Shown piece after piece: positions 17,535-26,674 of a stretch of 64,000 nt of DNA. Made by a program: the position numbers and the translations under genes. Position 1 is the first letter of the stretch; every line of letters starts with the position of its first letter. Location of the stretch: the NCBI GenBank assembly GCA_024640945.1, contig JAHEEA010000001.1, positions 247,092 through 311,091 of the forward strand, given 5' to 3'. The notes beneath the pieces are model-generated. The model had not been told where the DNA came from and did no database searches. It worked only from the letters and a program-made list of their open reading frames with translations. Source of the stretch: Candidatus Methylopumilus sp. GTDB lineage: Bacteria; Pseudomonadota; Gammaproteobacteria; Burkholderiales; Methylophilaceae.

Positions 17535-18955
17535 TTCACCTCATCACAAGCATGACTAAAGCCAAACACTGTTAAGGATTTTTTCCTCTTCAGGTATGGT
17601 TTGAATTGTTTAATCTGACAATCTGCTACCGATGATACTTTATTTAGCTCTTCAGTCTCAGCCAATAAATAAAAAGAGCTCGCATCCGCTTTCATCGCCA
17701 CCAGCTGGCTTTCCTTCAAAACCTTGATTGATGATTTTGCATAAAACACTAAACGGCTATCCACATCATTAAATGCGTAAATCGGTAGCCGTGCTGTGCT
17801 ATCCCATTGTTTAAAATCAGAAAAAACAACAGTTCTATAGGCAAAAGTGCTTGCTTCTTCAAACACATAAAAACCTGCCACCAGCAAAGGCCCAACAACT
17901 CCCAAACCCAATATAACACGTCGCCATAACATTGGCGCAGACTGGTAAATTAAGTTCAACTGCAGCCCCAATAATAGGGCAAGCACTGGATAGATAGGTA
18001 GCAAATACTTAGCGTGTTTATTGCTAAAGAGTGAGAAGACTATAAATGGCACTAAAACAGAGACTAACAGTGTCTTGCCTTCAGTGCTTTGCATCAAGAC
18101 GTGTATCCATCTTTTTGGCCGTAGCGCCAGCAGCGCAACCAATAATAAAGAATCAACAGCTATCCATCCAGCATAACTAAGGAGCGGTTTTGTTACTTCC
18201 GCCGCTTGCATTTTTTCCCACATATCATGTTGTGCAATCGCAGCCCAAATATGAAAACCAAATTCATAAGAGATGGCTAAGTACCATGAAAGGCTAACCA
18301 CCAAGAAAACTATCCAAGCGCGCCAATCATTAAGAAAAGACTTAAGACTCCCATCTCTTGACCACAAAAGCACAACAGCGAGTGGCACAGTTACAAAAAG
18401 CATCGCCACGGGGCCTTTTGTTAAGACAGCTAAGCCTAGCAACAAAAAACTAAAATAGAGAAAAAGTTTTTTAGCTGGCTGTGCTAAATAATTTAATGCA
18501 CAGATCAATGAAGAAAAGCACAGTACTGTCAGCAACATCTCAATTTCTGAGCGCCTCGCAAGCATTGCAAAACCTAAGTTCATGAGCAAAATTTGGATTG
18601 AAAAAAGCGCAGCAAGATTGCCAAATCTGTTAACAGCATAACGATAGGTAACGCACACAATGATGAAAGCAGAAATGGCTGAGGGTAGTCTCACCGTCCA
18701 TTCATTAACACTTCCTACGATACTTGAGAAAAACAGAGCAACCCAATAAAACAAAGGGGGTTTGGTGAGGTATAAGTCGCTATTCAACGTAGGAACCAGC
18801 CAATTGCTTGCAGAAAACATTTCTCTGATGACGAGGGCTCTGCGGCCTTCATTCAGGGAGAGTAAATTTAAGGTGCCCAGGCCCCAGAAAAAGATAAAAA
18901 GCCCAACAACAATAGTTGCAAGCAGTAGCGTCTTATAACTTTTTGACGAAACCAT
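17531..18955 (-). CDS. GT39/ArnT-like polyprenyl-phosphate sugar transferase (membrane)
   Basis: This 474-residue protein has about ten transmembrane helices. The N-terminal periplasmic loop carries SLNEGRRALVIREM and LYLTKPPLFYW, equivalent to the acidic motif and K-P-P-L-x-Y-W of ArnT/PMT enzymes. Such enzymes move a sugar from a polyprenyl-phosphate carrier to lipid A, core or protein on the periplasmic side. The four-gene run GT2, LAB_N, GT39, epimerase suggests the donor is made by the GT2 and that the sugar derives from the epimerase product. The acceptor is unknown. Confidence 0.82.
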   Translation of the reverse strand: MVSSKSYKTLLLATIVVGLFIFFWGLGTLNLLSLNEGRRALVIREMFSASNWLVPTLNSDLYLTKPPLFYWVALFFSSIVGSVNEWTVRLPSAISAFIIVCVTYRYAVNRFGNLAALFSIQILLMNLGFAMLARRSEIEMLLTVLCFSSLICALNYLAQPAKKLFLYFSFLLLGLAVLTKGPVAMLFVTVPLAVVLLWSRDGSLKSFLNDWRAWIVFLVVSLSWYLAISYEFGFHIWAAIAQHDMWEKMQAAEVTKPLLSYAGWIAVDSLLLVALLALRPKRWIHVLMQSTEGKTLLVSVLVPFIVFSLFSNKHAKYLLPIYPVLALLLGLQLNLIYQSAPMLWRRVILGLGVVGPLLVAGFYVFEEASTFAYRTVVFSDFKQWDSTARLPIYAFNDVDSRLVFYAKSSIKVLKESQLVAMKADASSFYLLAETEELNKVSSVADCQIKQFKPYLKRKKSLTVFGFSHACDEVK

Positions 18956-18985
18956 TGGAATATCTATTGAAAGTATGGGCCATTA

Positions 18986-19318
18986 TTAGCGGGTGCCATT
19001 GTGAATAAGCATCAAGTTTCTAAGATAAACAATCGTGCCTGGCAACTGTCCGAGAATGATAACAGGGTCAACGCGATGGACACCGTACGCCAGAACAATC
19101 AAGCCACCCAGAAGACTTAAATACCAAAAACTCACAGGGATAAGGCTTTTCTGATGACGCTCACTGTGTATCCACTGCACAATAAATCGCATCATAAACA
19201 AACACTGTCCTAGCAAGCCAATACAAAGCCAAATCAAATCGCCACTAGAGGTTTTATCCCAGTAGCTTTGAGCAGCATCGACAATATGTACAAAAAAACT
19301 AACGATACCTTGTTCCAT
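18986..19318 (-). CDS. LAB_N-domain small membrane protein
   Basis: This 110-residue protein has about three transmembrane helices. It matches the lipid-A-disaccharide synthase N-terminal (LAB_N) domain: GQCLFMMRFIVQWIHSER, SLIPVSFWYLSLLGG and GQLPGTIVYLRNLML. This stand-alone domain is commonly found next to ArnC-like GT2 and GT39 genes. The fold resembles small multidrug/flippase-like proteins, so a role in handling or flipping the polyprenyl-linked sugar is plausible but unproven. It lies 26 bases after the GT2 gene and 30 before the GT39 gene. Confidence 0.88.
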   Translation of the reverse strand: MEQGIVSFFVHIVDAAQSYWDKTSSGDLIWLCIGLLGQCLFMMRFIVQWIHSERHQKSLIPVSFWYLSLLGGLIVLAYGVHRVDPVIILGQLPGTIVYLRNLMLIHNGTR

Positions 19319-19344
19319 TACTCTTCCTTAGTATTTTTCTGTGA

Positions 19345-20073
19345 CTATTTTTTGTCGACCACAATAGGTAATTTGGCCCGTCTTTGTAACCAAGCCACAC
19401 CAAACAAATCAACAATACCCACCATTAATCTGTCCAACGTACCATAATTTGAACGACCAAACTCGCGATTTCGGTGACTTACATGCACTGAGCGAATTTG
19501 ACCACCACGACGCTTAATCAAGGCTGGCATGAAGCGGTGCATATGGTCAAAATACGGTAAATCTAAATAAGCTTCTTTTGAGAACAATTTCAAACCACAG
19601 CCTGTATCTGGCGTATCATCACGTAACATTTTTGAACGTACTGTATTCGCAATCACTGAAGACATCCGCTTTATCCAAGTGTCAAGGCGGCTCTGGCGGC
19701 GATTGCCGCCGACCAACTCCACGCCCGCTTCAAGCGCAGCGATTAGTTTCGGGATATCCGCTGGATCATTTTGACCATCGCCATCCAAGGTCGCCACCCA
19801 ATCATATTTGGCATGTTTCACCCCTGTACGAACAGCCGTGCTCTGACCACAGCTTGCGGCATGACGTACAATTCTCAATTGTGAGTATTCCAGCTGCAAA
19901 GACTCCAACTTTTGTTGGGTATGATCTGTGCTGCCATCATTCACATAAATAATTTCATGCGTAAGACTTTTTAGAGCCGTATCTATCTCAGCAATCAGTG
20001 GCGCAACATTATCCTGTTCGTTACGAACAGGCACCACAACAGAGAGTTTTTTTGGGGGAGTGAATTTTCTCAT
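19345..20073 (-). CDS. GT2 polyprenyl-phosphate glycosyltransferase (ArnC/DPM1-like, no membrane anchor)
   Basis: The 242 residues form a GT-A domain with LSVVVPVRNEQDNV, YVNDGSTDHT and the metal site TLDGDGQNDPADI. The later DTGCGLKLFSKEAY is typical of dolichyl/undecaprenyl-phosphate sugar synthases. Bacterial ArnC and GtrB proteins carry two C-terminal membrane helices; these are absent here, so the neighbouring LAB_N protein may provide the membrane part. Predicted product: a polyprenyl-phosphate sugar for the GT39 enzyme downstream. Confidence 0.85.
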   Translation of the reverse strand: MRKFTPPKKLSVVVPVRNEQDNVAPLIAEIDTALKSLTHEIIYVNDGSTDHTQQKLESLQLEYSQLRIVRHAASCGQSTAVRTGVKHAKYDWVATLDGDGQNDPADIPKLIAALEAGVELVGGNRRQSRLDTWIKRMSSVIANTVRSKMLRDDTPDTGCGLKLFSKEAYLDLPYFDHMHRFMPALIKRRGGQIRSVHVSHRNREFGRSNYGTLDRLMVGIVDLFGVAWLQRRAKLPIVVDKK

Positions 20074-20122
20074 TATTAAGTAGCTTTCTAAACTTAAGCT
20101 TTCTTTAACTGTTTTTATAAAA

Positions 20123-20785
20123 TTAATCTATCAATAAATTACCAAGGTGATTTAACACTTGAATATTTTGCTCAGCACAGAAGCTTTGCCAATCCTCAAC
20201 ATCCGTCCAATCACTCAAAAACACAAAATCCAGACCAGCTTTTGTTGAAGCCTGATAGTCATAACGACTATCCCCAATAAATAAAGCGGGTTTTACCAGA
20301 TAATCATGCGCGATCTCACGCGCCAAAATTTGGTCTTTATTATCGGGGCTACCAAAAATACCCGCATCAAATACATGCGTCAATTTGCGCTGCTGAAATA
20401 TCTCACGCAGCTCAGCTTGGTCGCCCCCTGAAATAACCATCCATTTGGCATCGGGCGTCATCTGACGCAAGGTCATCAAATCTGGCGCAATCTCACAACC
20501 CATCAAAAGGAGCTTCACTTCAACTGTAAAAGCCCCAAGCAAACTGTCAATCGCTTCTTTAGTTACTGGTTGCTTCATAATTTCACGCAAAAAAAACTCA
20601 AACTTGGGATATCTTGATATCCCACCTAAAGCAACATGATGGTCAACCAAAGCTTTAGCTTGTTGTTGATTAGCACCAAACTTAGTTGCCACATCAAAAT
20701 ACGCTTGGATTTTAAGCTGGTTAGAATTGAGAATCACCCCATCACAATCAAATACTAGCGTTTTATATTCGGTTAAACGTAGCAT
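20123..20785 (-). CDS. HAD-superfamily phosphatase (phosphoglycolate phosphatase-like)
   Basis: This 220-residue HAD hydrolase has motif I DCDGVILNSN, a helical cap, motif II VISGGD, a conserved Lys in SPDNKDQILARE (motif III) and motif IV FIGDSRYDYQAS. The exact substrate cannot be read from the sequence; a sugar phosphate is likely. It lies between eda and the envelope glycosyltransferase set on the same strand, 49 bases before the GT2 gene. A role in sugar-nucleotide precursor supply is therefore as plausible as one in central metabolism. Confidence 0.8.
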   Translation of the reverse strand: MLRLTEYKTLVFDCDGVILNSNQLKIQAYFDVATKFGANQQQAKALVDHHVALGGISRYPKFEFFLREIMKQPVTKEAIDSLLGAFTVEVKLLLMGCEIAPDLMTLRQMTPDAKWMVISGGDQAELREIFQQRKLTHVFDAGIFGSPDNKDQILAREIAHDYLVKPALFIGDSRYDYQASTKAGLDFVFLSDWTDVEDWQSFCAEQNIQVLNHLGNLLID

Positions 20786-20874
20786 TATTTATACGACAAA
20801 CAAGAACTCAAAAATCTATATATATAAGCATGCCCAAATATAGGTTTAATCATACGAATAAAAAATAACAAAAA

Positions 20875-21501
20875 TTAAGCAGCTTTAATTGCACTAGCTT
20901 CTTTTGCTAATTTTGTAATATGTGCCCAATCGCCACGCGCAACTGCATCGGCTGGCGTTAACCATGTACCACCGCAAACAACAACGTTAGGTAGCGACAG
21001 GAACTGAGGAGCAGACTCAACCGTTACACCACCTGTTGGACAGAATTTCACATCGCCAAATGGACCAGCAAAACCCTTAAGTAAATTAATTCCACCGACA
21101 GCAACAGCTGGGAACAACTTCAAGAAATAGTAATTATCAGCATTAGCCATCATAATTTCAGATCCTGTTGAAACGCCAGGTAACAACGGCAAGCCAAGTT
21201 GACGGGCGAACTGACCTAATTCACTTGTGTAGCCTGGACTTACTGCGAATTTACATCCAGCATCTTTAGATGCTTGCGCATCTTTATTGTTTCGCACTGT
21301 ACCTGAACCCAAAACAGCTTCAGGCACCGCTTTAGCAATCGCCTCCATGCCCGCTAACGCACATGAAGTACGCAGTGTGACTTCCAAGACCTTAATACCG
21401 CCCGCTAACAATGCTTCTGCCATTGGCACCGCATCTTCAACACGGTTAATAACAATCACTGGAATGACTGGACCTTCTTTTGCTAAATCTAATGTATTCA
21501 T
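20875..21501 (-). CDS. eda: KHG/KDPG aldolase
   Basis: This 208-residue class I aldolase cleaves 2-keto-3-deoxy-6-phosphogluconate to pyruvate and glyceraldehyde 3-phosphate. It shows VIPVIVINRVEDAV, EVTLRT with the catalytic Glu, VLGSGTVRN and the Schiff-base lysine in YYFLKLFPA. It follows edd by 64 bases on the same strand, completing the Entner-Doudoroff pair. In ribulose monophosphate cycle methylotrophs this pair serves the cleavage branch of formaldehyde assimilation, a role inferred from the likely taxon. Confidence 0.95.
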   Translation of the reverse strand: MNTLDLAKEGPVIPVIVINRVEDAVPMAEALLAGGIKVLEVTLRTSCALAGMEAIAKAVPEAVLGSGTVRNNKDAQASKDAGCKFAVSPGYTSELGQFARQLGLPLLPGVSTGSEIMMANADNYYFLKLFPAVAVGGINLLKGFAGPFGDVKFCPTGGVTVESAPQFLSLPNVVVCGGTWLTPADAVARGDWAHITKLAKEASAIKAA

Positions 21502-21565
21502 ATTTATCTACTTTTAATTCCAAATTAATAATGTTCTTTAGTTAAGACTAGGTCAATGTATTACA

Positions 21566-23380
21566 CTACAACCAAGTCACAGCGCCTTCTTCAGCAGTCA
21601 GTACATTTTTGCGCATCCCACCAAACAACTCACGACCCATACCATGAGCGTTTGCGAAGCGTTTGGCATCACTCAATTCTTCAATTGCACGAGCTCTCCA
21701 AACATCTTCATCAACTAAAGCATTCAATGTACCAGCAACCACATTCAAACGAATGACATCGCCTGTACGAATTTTAGCGATGGCGCCGCCAGCAGAAGCT
21801 TCTGGTGACAAGTGAATCGCTGCAGGCACTTTACCTGACGCTCCGCTCATACGGCCGTCAGTCACAATTGCAACCTTAAAGCCTTTACCTTGCAACACGG
21901 AAAGTGGTGGTGTCAATTTATGTAGCTCTGGCATACCATTGGCTTTAGGTCCTTGATAACGCACAACTGCAACAAAATCACGTTCCAACTCACCACGCTC
22001 AAATGCCTCTAGTAACTCTTCTTGGGCATCAAACACAATTGCAGGTGCCTCAATAATGTGTCTATCTTCTGGAACTGCTGAACTTTTAATGACAGAACGT
22101 CCAAGGTTGCCTTGCAATAAGAGCAAACCACCTGAAGCACTAAATGGTTTAGATGCATTACGTAAGATAGTTTCATCTGGGCTTTCTGCCGGAAGCTCGA
22201 CCCAATTCAGGCTCTTACCGTCTGTTGTTGGTTTTTTACAGTAATCACGTAGACCGCCAATCACAACCGATTGAACATCTTCATGCATGTAACCACCTTC
22301 AACCAATTCACGAATCACAAATGCTGGACCGCCAGCATCTTGGAATTGGTTAACATCAGCCTTACCGTTTGGATAAACACGCGCCAACAATGGCGTGTTT
22401 TTAGAAAGTTTATTAAAGTCTGCCCAATCAATAATAATTCCTGCAGCACGTGCAACGGCGACCCAATGGATACAATGATTTGTACTACCGCCGGTGGCTA
22501 GCAATGCAACAATGGCATTCACAATCACACGTTCATCGACCATACGACCAATTGGCATGTAACGGTTATTATGTGTATTTTCCAACACTGCACGCACTGA
22601 TTCACGAGTGAGGCATGCGCGAAGTGGATCATGTGGATGAACAAACGCTGCACCAGGGATATGCAAGCCCATCGCCTCAAGCAACATTTGATTACTATTT
22701 GCAGTGCCATAGAAAGTACATGTACCAGCGCCATGATAGGCGGCTGATTCAGACGCAAGCAATTCCGGACGACCAACTAAACCTTCCGCGAACTTCTCAC
22801 GTACTTTTGATTTTTCAGTGTTATCTAAACCAGTACTCATTGGCCCCGCTGGAACAAAAATACATGGCAAATGGCCAAACTGTAAGGCGCCAATCAATAA
22901 GCCCGGAACAATTTTATCGCAAACACCTAATAACAAAGCTGCATCAAACACGTCATGAGACAAGGCAACTGCCGTGCTCATCGCAATCACATCCCGTGAG
23001 AATAAGCTAAGCTCCATGCCTGGTTCACCTTGGGTAATACCATCACACATTGCAGGCACACCACCAGCAACTTGGACGGTTGCACCATATTTATGGGCTT
23101 CAGCACGAATCACATCCGGGAAATCCACATAAGGCTGATGTGCTGACAACATTTCATTGTAAGCCGTCACAATTCCAATATTAGGAGCCTTCTCAGCCAC
23201 CACTTTAAATTTATCGTTTGCTGGCATTGCAGCAAAAGCGTGGGCAACGTTAGCGCAACCCATGCGATCTGCGCCACGTGAACGTGATGCCATTTTGTCG
23301 ATACGCTGTAAATAAGCTTGGCGTGTTGGCGCACTGCGTTCACGGATACGTTCGGTTACTTCAGTTAAGATTTGTTTCAT
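21566..23380 (-). CDS. edd: Phosphogluconate dehydratase
   Basis: This IlvD/Edd-family Fe-S dehydratase is about 604 residues from ATG 23380, close to E. coli Edd. It converts 6-phosphogluconate to KDPG. Family segments include [39 protein letters not shown] with a cluster-type Cys, [23 protein letters not shown] and [18 protein letters not shown]. The frame extends five codons upstream to 23395, but [16 protein letters not shown] matches the family start. The gene precedes eda in an operon-like pair. Confidence 0.95.
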   Translation of the reverse strand: MKQILTEVTERIRERSAPTRQAYLQRIDKMASRSRGADRMGCANVAHAFAAMPANDKFKVVAEKAPNIGIVTAYNEMLSAHQPYVDFPDVIRAEAHKYGATVQVAGGVPAMCDGITQGEPGMELSLFSRDVIAMSTAVALSHDVFDAALLLGVCDKIVPGLLIGALQFGHLPCIFVPAGPMSTGLDNTEKSKVREKFAEGLVGRPELLASESAAYHGAGTCTFYGTANSNQMLLEAMGLHIPGAAFVHPHDPLRACLTRESVRAVLENTHNNRYMPIGRMVDERVIVNAIVALLATGGSTNHCIHWVAVARAAGIIIDWADFNKLSKNTPLLARVYPNGKADVNQFQDAGGPAFVIRELVEGGYMHEDVQSVVIGGLRDYCKKPTTDGKSLNWVELPAESPDETILRNASKPFSASGGLLLLQGNLGRSVIKSSAVPEDRHIIEAPAIVFDAQEELLEAFERGELERDFVAVVRYQGPKANGMPELHKLTPPLSVLQGKGFKVAIVTDGRMSGASGKVPAAIHLSPEASAGGAIAKIRTGDVIRLNVVAGTLNALVDEDVWRARAIEELSDAKRFANAHGMGRELFGGMRKNVLTAEEGAVTWL

Positions 23381-23479
23381 GATATTTGCGGCCAAATTAA
23401 TTAATGAACTGACTCAATTATCCTCAATCCAGCAGACGCCGTCAAAAGGACTGAGTCACATTTTATTTTGAATAAAGGT

Positions 23480-25198
23480 CTAGACTTTAGTGACCAGAAT
23501 ATCTTCCATAATGAGATATTCTAAATCGCAACCAAAGAACATATTAAGCGCATCAGTAGGTGAGCAAATCATAGGCTCTCCGCGACGGTTAAGTGATGTA
23601 TTAAGTACGACTGGCACACTACGCAATTTCTCTAGATTTTGAATCAAGTCGTAGTAACGTGGATTGGTTGCTTTAGTCACAACTTGCGCACGCGCAGTTC
23701 CATCTTCATGCACCACTTCAGGAATACGTGATTTCCAGTGCTCTGCAACGTCAAAAGTAAAGGTCATATAAGGGGCGGGATGGCTAGTCTGCAAAATATC
23801 TTCCGCAACTGTGTCCAACATACTTGGACAGAAAGGACGCCAACGCTCTCTATATTTAATTTGTGCATTAATTCGATCTGCAACGCCAGGATGGCTCGGG
23901 TCTCCCAAAATACTTCGGCAGCCCAATGATCGAGGGCCAAATTCCATACGTCCTTGAAGCCAAGCTAATGGATTACCTTCCGCAAGCAATTCGGCACCTT
24001 TTTTAGCAGCATTCTCAAGGTGGATAAATTTTGGTTTTGAAGGATGCGCTTCACACGCCGCAATGCACTCTTCGGTAGTGTAAGCAGGTCCTAAATACGC
24101 ATGCTCCATAGCCTGCACTTTTTCTCCAGCCAAATGTGCGGCATAAGAAGCAGCACCCAATGAGGTACCATTGTCGCCAGAAGCCGGCTGCACAAATAAC
24201 TCTTTCACGTGCGGCATCGCAATGATACGTTGATTTAATTTTACATTTAGCGCAACACCACCAGCCATCGCAATACGGCCAGTTTCCCGAATAATGTCAC
24301 CCAAATAATAATCAATCATCTTTAAGGCAACATCTTCAAGTAAAGCTTGAACGGAAGCTGCGTAATGAATATATGGGTTATCAATCTCATCGCCATGACG
24401 TTTAGGTCCCAGCCACTCAATTAACTCAGGGGTAAAGTAATAACCTTTACCGTTTTCTTTATATCGACGCAAACCAACAACGTTAACTAATTTCGTATCG
24501 ACGGTCAGCTCGCCATTTTCAAAGGTGACTAATCTGGATAAATCATATTTGCTTGCATCGCCATATGGCGCCATACCCATCACTTTAAACTCACCGTCCA
24601 GCATCTCAAAACCAAGATACTCGGTAATCGCGCCGTACATACCGCCTAATGAGTCTGGATCATAAAATTCTTTAATTTTATGAATCTTGCCATTTTCGCC
24701 ATAGCCAAAAAAGGTGGTCGCGTACTCACCTTTACCATCGATCCCGACTATCGCTGTTTTTTCTTTAAAGCCACTCAAATGATAAGCGCTAGAAGCATGT
24801 GCCAAGTGATGTTCGACTGGAACAAACTTAGCGTTCACCAAACCCAAGTCTTTCATAAGTTGTAATGATTTATCTCGATTACGACGGAAACGACGATTGC
24901 CGTTGAAAATAGCATCTAAGGCACGATCAGGCGCATACCAATGACGCTTGGCATAATGCCAACGCGCATTCGTACTTAGCGGAATCTCTGCATAAGGGAA
25001 AGCAACGATATCGACTTGCTCAGGCTTAACGCCCGCTTGATCCAAGCAAAATTTTGCAGCTTCGTAAGGAAATCGATTTTTAGCATGCTTATCGCGAATA
25101 AATCGCTCTTCTTCAGCCGCGGCAATAATCTTGCCATCGACTAATATAGCCGCCGAAGCATCGTGCCCTAAAGCACCTGATAGACCTAAAACAATCAT
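23480..25198 (-). CDS. NodU/TobZ-family carbamoyltransferase
   Basis: This 572-residue protein has an N-terminal Kae1/ASKHA-like domain (about 1-350) with GALGHDASAAILVDG, EEERF and EHHLAHASSAYHLSGF. The C-terminal carbamoyltransferase domain (about 390-572) has GRMEFGPRSLGCRSIL and VVLNTSLNRRGEPMICSP. These enzymes transfer carbamoyl from carbamoyl phosphate, via carbamoyl adenylate, to sugar hydroxyls. A homologous enzyme (WapO) in the Pseudomonas aeruginosa core locus decorates an LPS core heptose. Its place beside LPS kinases and waaG suggests the same here (inference). Confidence 0.88.
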   Translation of the reverse strand: MIVLGLSGALGHDASAAILVDGKIIAAAEEERFIRDKHAKNRFPYEAAKFCLDQAGVKPEQVDIVAFPYAEIPLSTNARWHYAKRHWYAPDRALDAIFNGNRRFRRNRDKSLQLMKDLGLVNAKFVPVEHHLAHASSAYHLSGFKEKTAIVGIDGKGEYATTFFGYGENGKIHKIKEFYDPDSLGGMYGAITEYLGFEMLDGEFKVMGMAPYGDASKYDLSRLVTFENGELTVDTKLVNVVGLRRYKENGKGYYFTPELIEWLGPKRHGDEIDNPYIHYAASVQALLEDVALKMIDYYLGDIIRETGRIAMAGGVALNVKLNQRIIAMPHVKELFVQPASGDNGTSLGAASYAAHLAGEKVQAMEHAYLGPAYTTEECIAACEAHPSKPKFIHLENAAKKGAELLAEGNPLAWLQGRMEFGPRSLGCRSILGDPSHPGVADRINAQIKYRERWRPFCPSMLDTVAEDILQTSHPAPYMTFTFDVAEHWKSRIPEVVHEDGTARAQVVTKATNPRYYDLIQNLEKLRSVPVVLNTSLNRRGEPMICSPTDALNMFFGCDLEYLIMEDILVTKV

Positions 25199-25222
25199 GT
25201 AACTATCTCAAAAAAACTAAAA

Positions 25223-26674
25223 TTAATTTATCAAACCAGCCAAGCGTAGCGCTTGATGATCGGCGTAAACAGCTGAAAATTCTTTAATAAACCTATTATA
25301 CAGGGTGGGCTGGTCTTGCCAATTTTGCATGAAGCGACGCAAGTCTTGAACATGTCCTTTTAAAGCAAAATAAGTCCGCCGATGTTGTCGCAAACCATCC
25401 AAATCAATCAAGCATGGATTTCCATCTAACATTTTGATATTGCTATACTTTAAATCACCATGGGAAAGTTTAAGCAAAGATAACCGATAGAATAATTTGG
25501 CAATTTCTTTAATTGCGGCCGTCTCTGTATTTTTATTTTTTATTCGCTCAAAAAAAGATTTTACATCTGGGGCGTCAATAAATTCGCTCAAAAAGTAAGC
25601 TTTACCACGCAAACCAAAAAAACGCTTCTCAATCAACGCAATCGGCTTCGGCGTCAAAATCCCTAAGGTATTAAGACGATAAGCATTCGCCCAGGAGGCG
25701 GCTGCACGCGTTTGACGAAAAGCACGGCCGATGCCATGCCAGAAGCTCTTAATGTTGTAACGCTTAACAACTACTAAAACCCCTTCAACAGTTGCAAGAC
25801 TAACAGTACATGTATTACCGCTCTTCAAGCGTATTCCTGAATCAATTAATGCATTACAGGCTTCAACACTGATAGGCAACTGCTTTAAATCAAAACGCCT
25901 AGCAATCGCCTGAAAATAAAGAGAGCTGTAATACACGGCAATGTCTGTGCACTGCCTAAACACTTTTCTATCTGCGTAGTGACTAGCGAAACGAATGCGT
26001 TGTTGGTTAATAATTGCTCTCACATCATTTAAGTCAGGGGTGATTTCCCATCCCCGAGCGTCAGCATAAAGCTTAAGTAACTTGGGCAACCAGGCTTCAA
26101 TTTCCAACACATCAAACTTGGATAAAATTACTGCCAGATTAGCTAACGCTCTGCTTTTGTTGAGCTTTGGATAATGACGAATCCCATCCCCATCCAAGGT
26201 ATAAATATCATCGCCATCAATAAGAAAGTTCTTAAGATATAGGTCTGTTTGGATAATTTTATTATTATGGTGCTGAGCCAATGTTCGAATAACGTGTTTC
26301 GCCACAAACATGTGACTTGAAGAATTATGCTGGAAATAAAGCTCTGCATTAACGCTTCCCACTATTTCTTCAAAAATCAGAATACCCCCCTCACCCCCAG
26401 GTAATTCTTCAACAAATAGTAATGGTGGTGTAAGAATCTTAAATTTTTCTAATAGCAAAACACCCTGCTGATCTCTCCTAGCATATTTAGAAAAGTTTTT
26501 ACCAAAAAAAATCTTGGCATAAACATGCCGCATATTCCAAACAGCCTTAACAACAAGACGCTTGGCTGGCAAATATCGAACCACCTCCTGAACTTCTAGA
26601 ACAGAAGCATCTGATAACGACAACTCAAAAGAGTGGTGAGCCGTTTTCACTAAGGCATCAAAATCAATATTCAC
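25223..26674 (-). CDS. Tandem-domain LPS core kinase-like protein
   Basis: This 483-residue protein contains two protein-kinase-fold halves. The C-terminal half is canonical for LPS kinases: HGDLKYSN at 405-412 (catalytic D407, N412), then LIDLDG at 422-427. The N-terminal half has QTDLYLKNF at 142-150 and TLDGDG at 159-164, so the His of H-x-D is Gln142 while Asp144, Asn149 and Asp161 remain. Proteins of this length are found in Pseudomonas core loci, where they phosphorylate inner-core heptose. Its start overlaps the stop of the GT39 gene upstream by 4 bases. Whether the first half is active is unknown. Confidence 0.75.
   Translation of the reverse strand: MNIDFDALVKTAHHSFELSLSDASVLEVQEVVRYLPAKRLVVKAVWNMRHVYAKIFFGKNFSKYARRDQQGVLLLEKFKILTPPLLFVEELPGGEGGILIFEEIVGSVNAELYFQHNSSSHMFVAKHVIRTLAQHHNNKIIQTDLYLKNFLIDGDDIYTLDGDGIRHYPKLNKSRALANLAVILSKFDVLEIEAWLPKLLKLYADARGWEITPDLNDVRAIINQQRIRFASHYADRKVFRQCTDIAVYYSSLYFQAIARRFDLKQLPISVEACNALIDSGIRLKSGNTCTVSLATVEGVLVVVKRYNIKSFWHGIGRAFRQTRAAASWANAYRLNTLGILTPKPIALIEKRFFGLRGKAYFLSEFIDAPDVKSFFERIKNKNTETAAIKEIAKLFYRLSLLKLSHGDLKYSNIKMLDGNPCLIDLDGLRQHRRTYFALKGHVQDLRRFMQNWQDQPTLYNRFIKEFSAVYADHQALRLAGLIN

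Noticed and set aside
22615..23010. 131-codon plus-strand frame inside edd
   Set aside because: His/Gln/Arg-rich translation typical of the antisense of a conserved gene; no plausible start context.
23396..23479. Hairpin involving the two GACT[CG]A-like motifs upstream of edd
   Set aside because: The repeats (GACTCA and GACTGAGTC) are short and do not make a stable stem with a T tract; no terminator or operator can be claimed.
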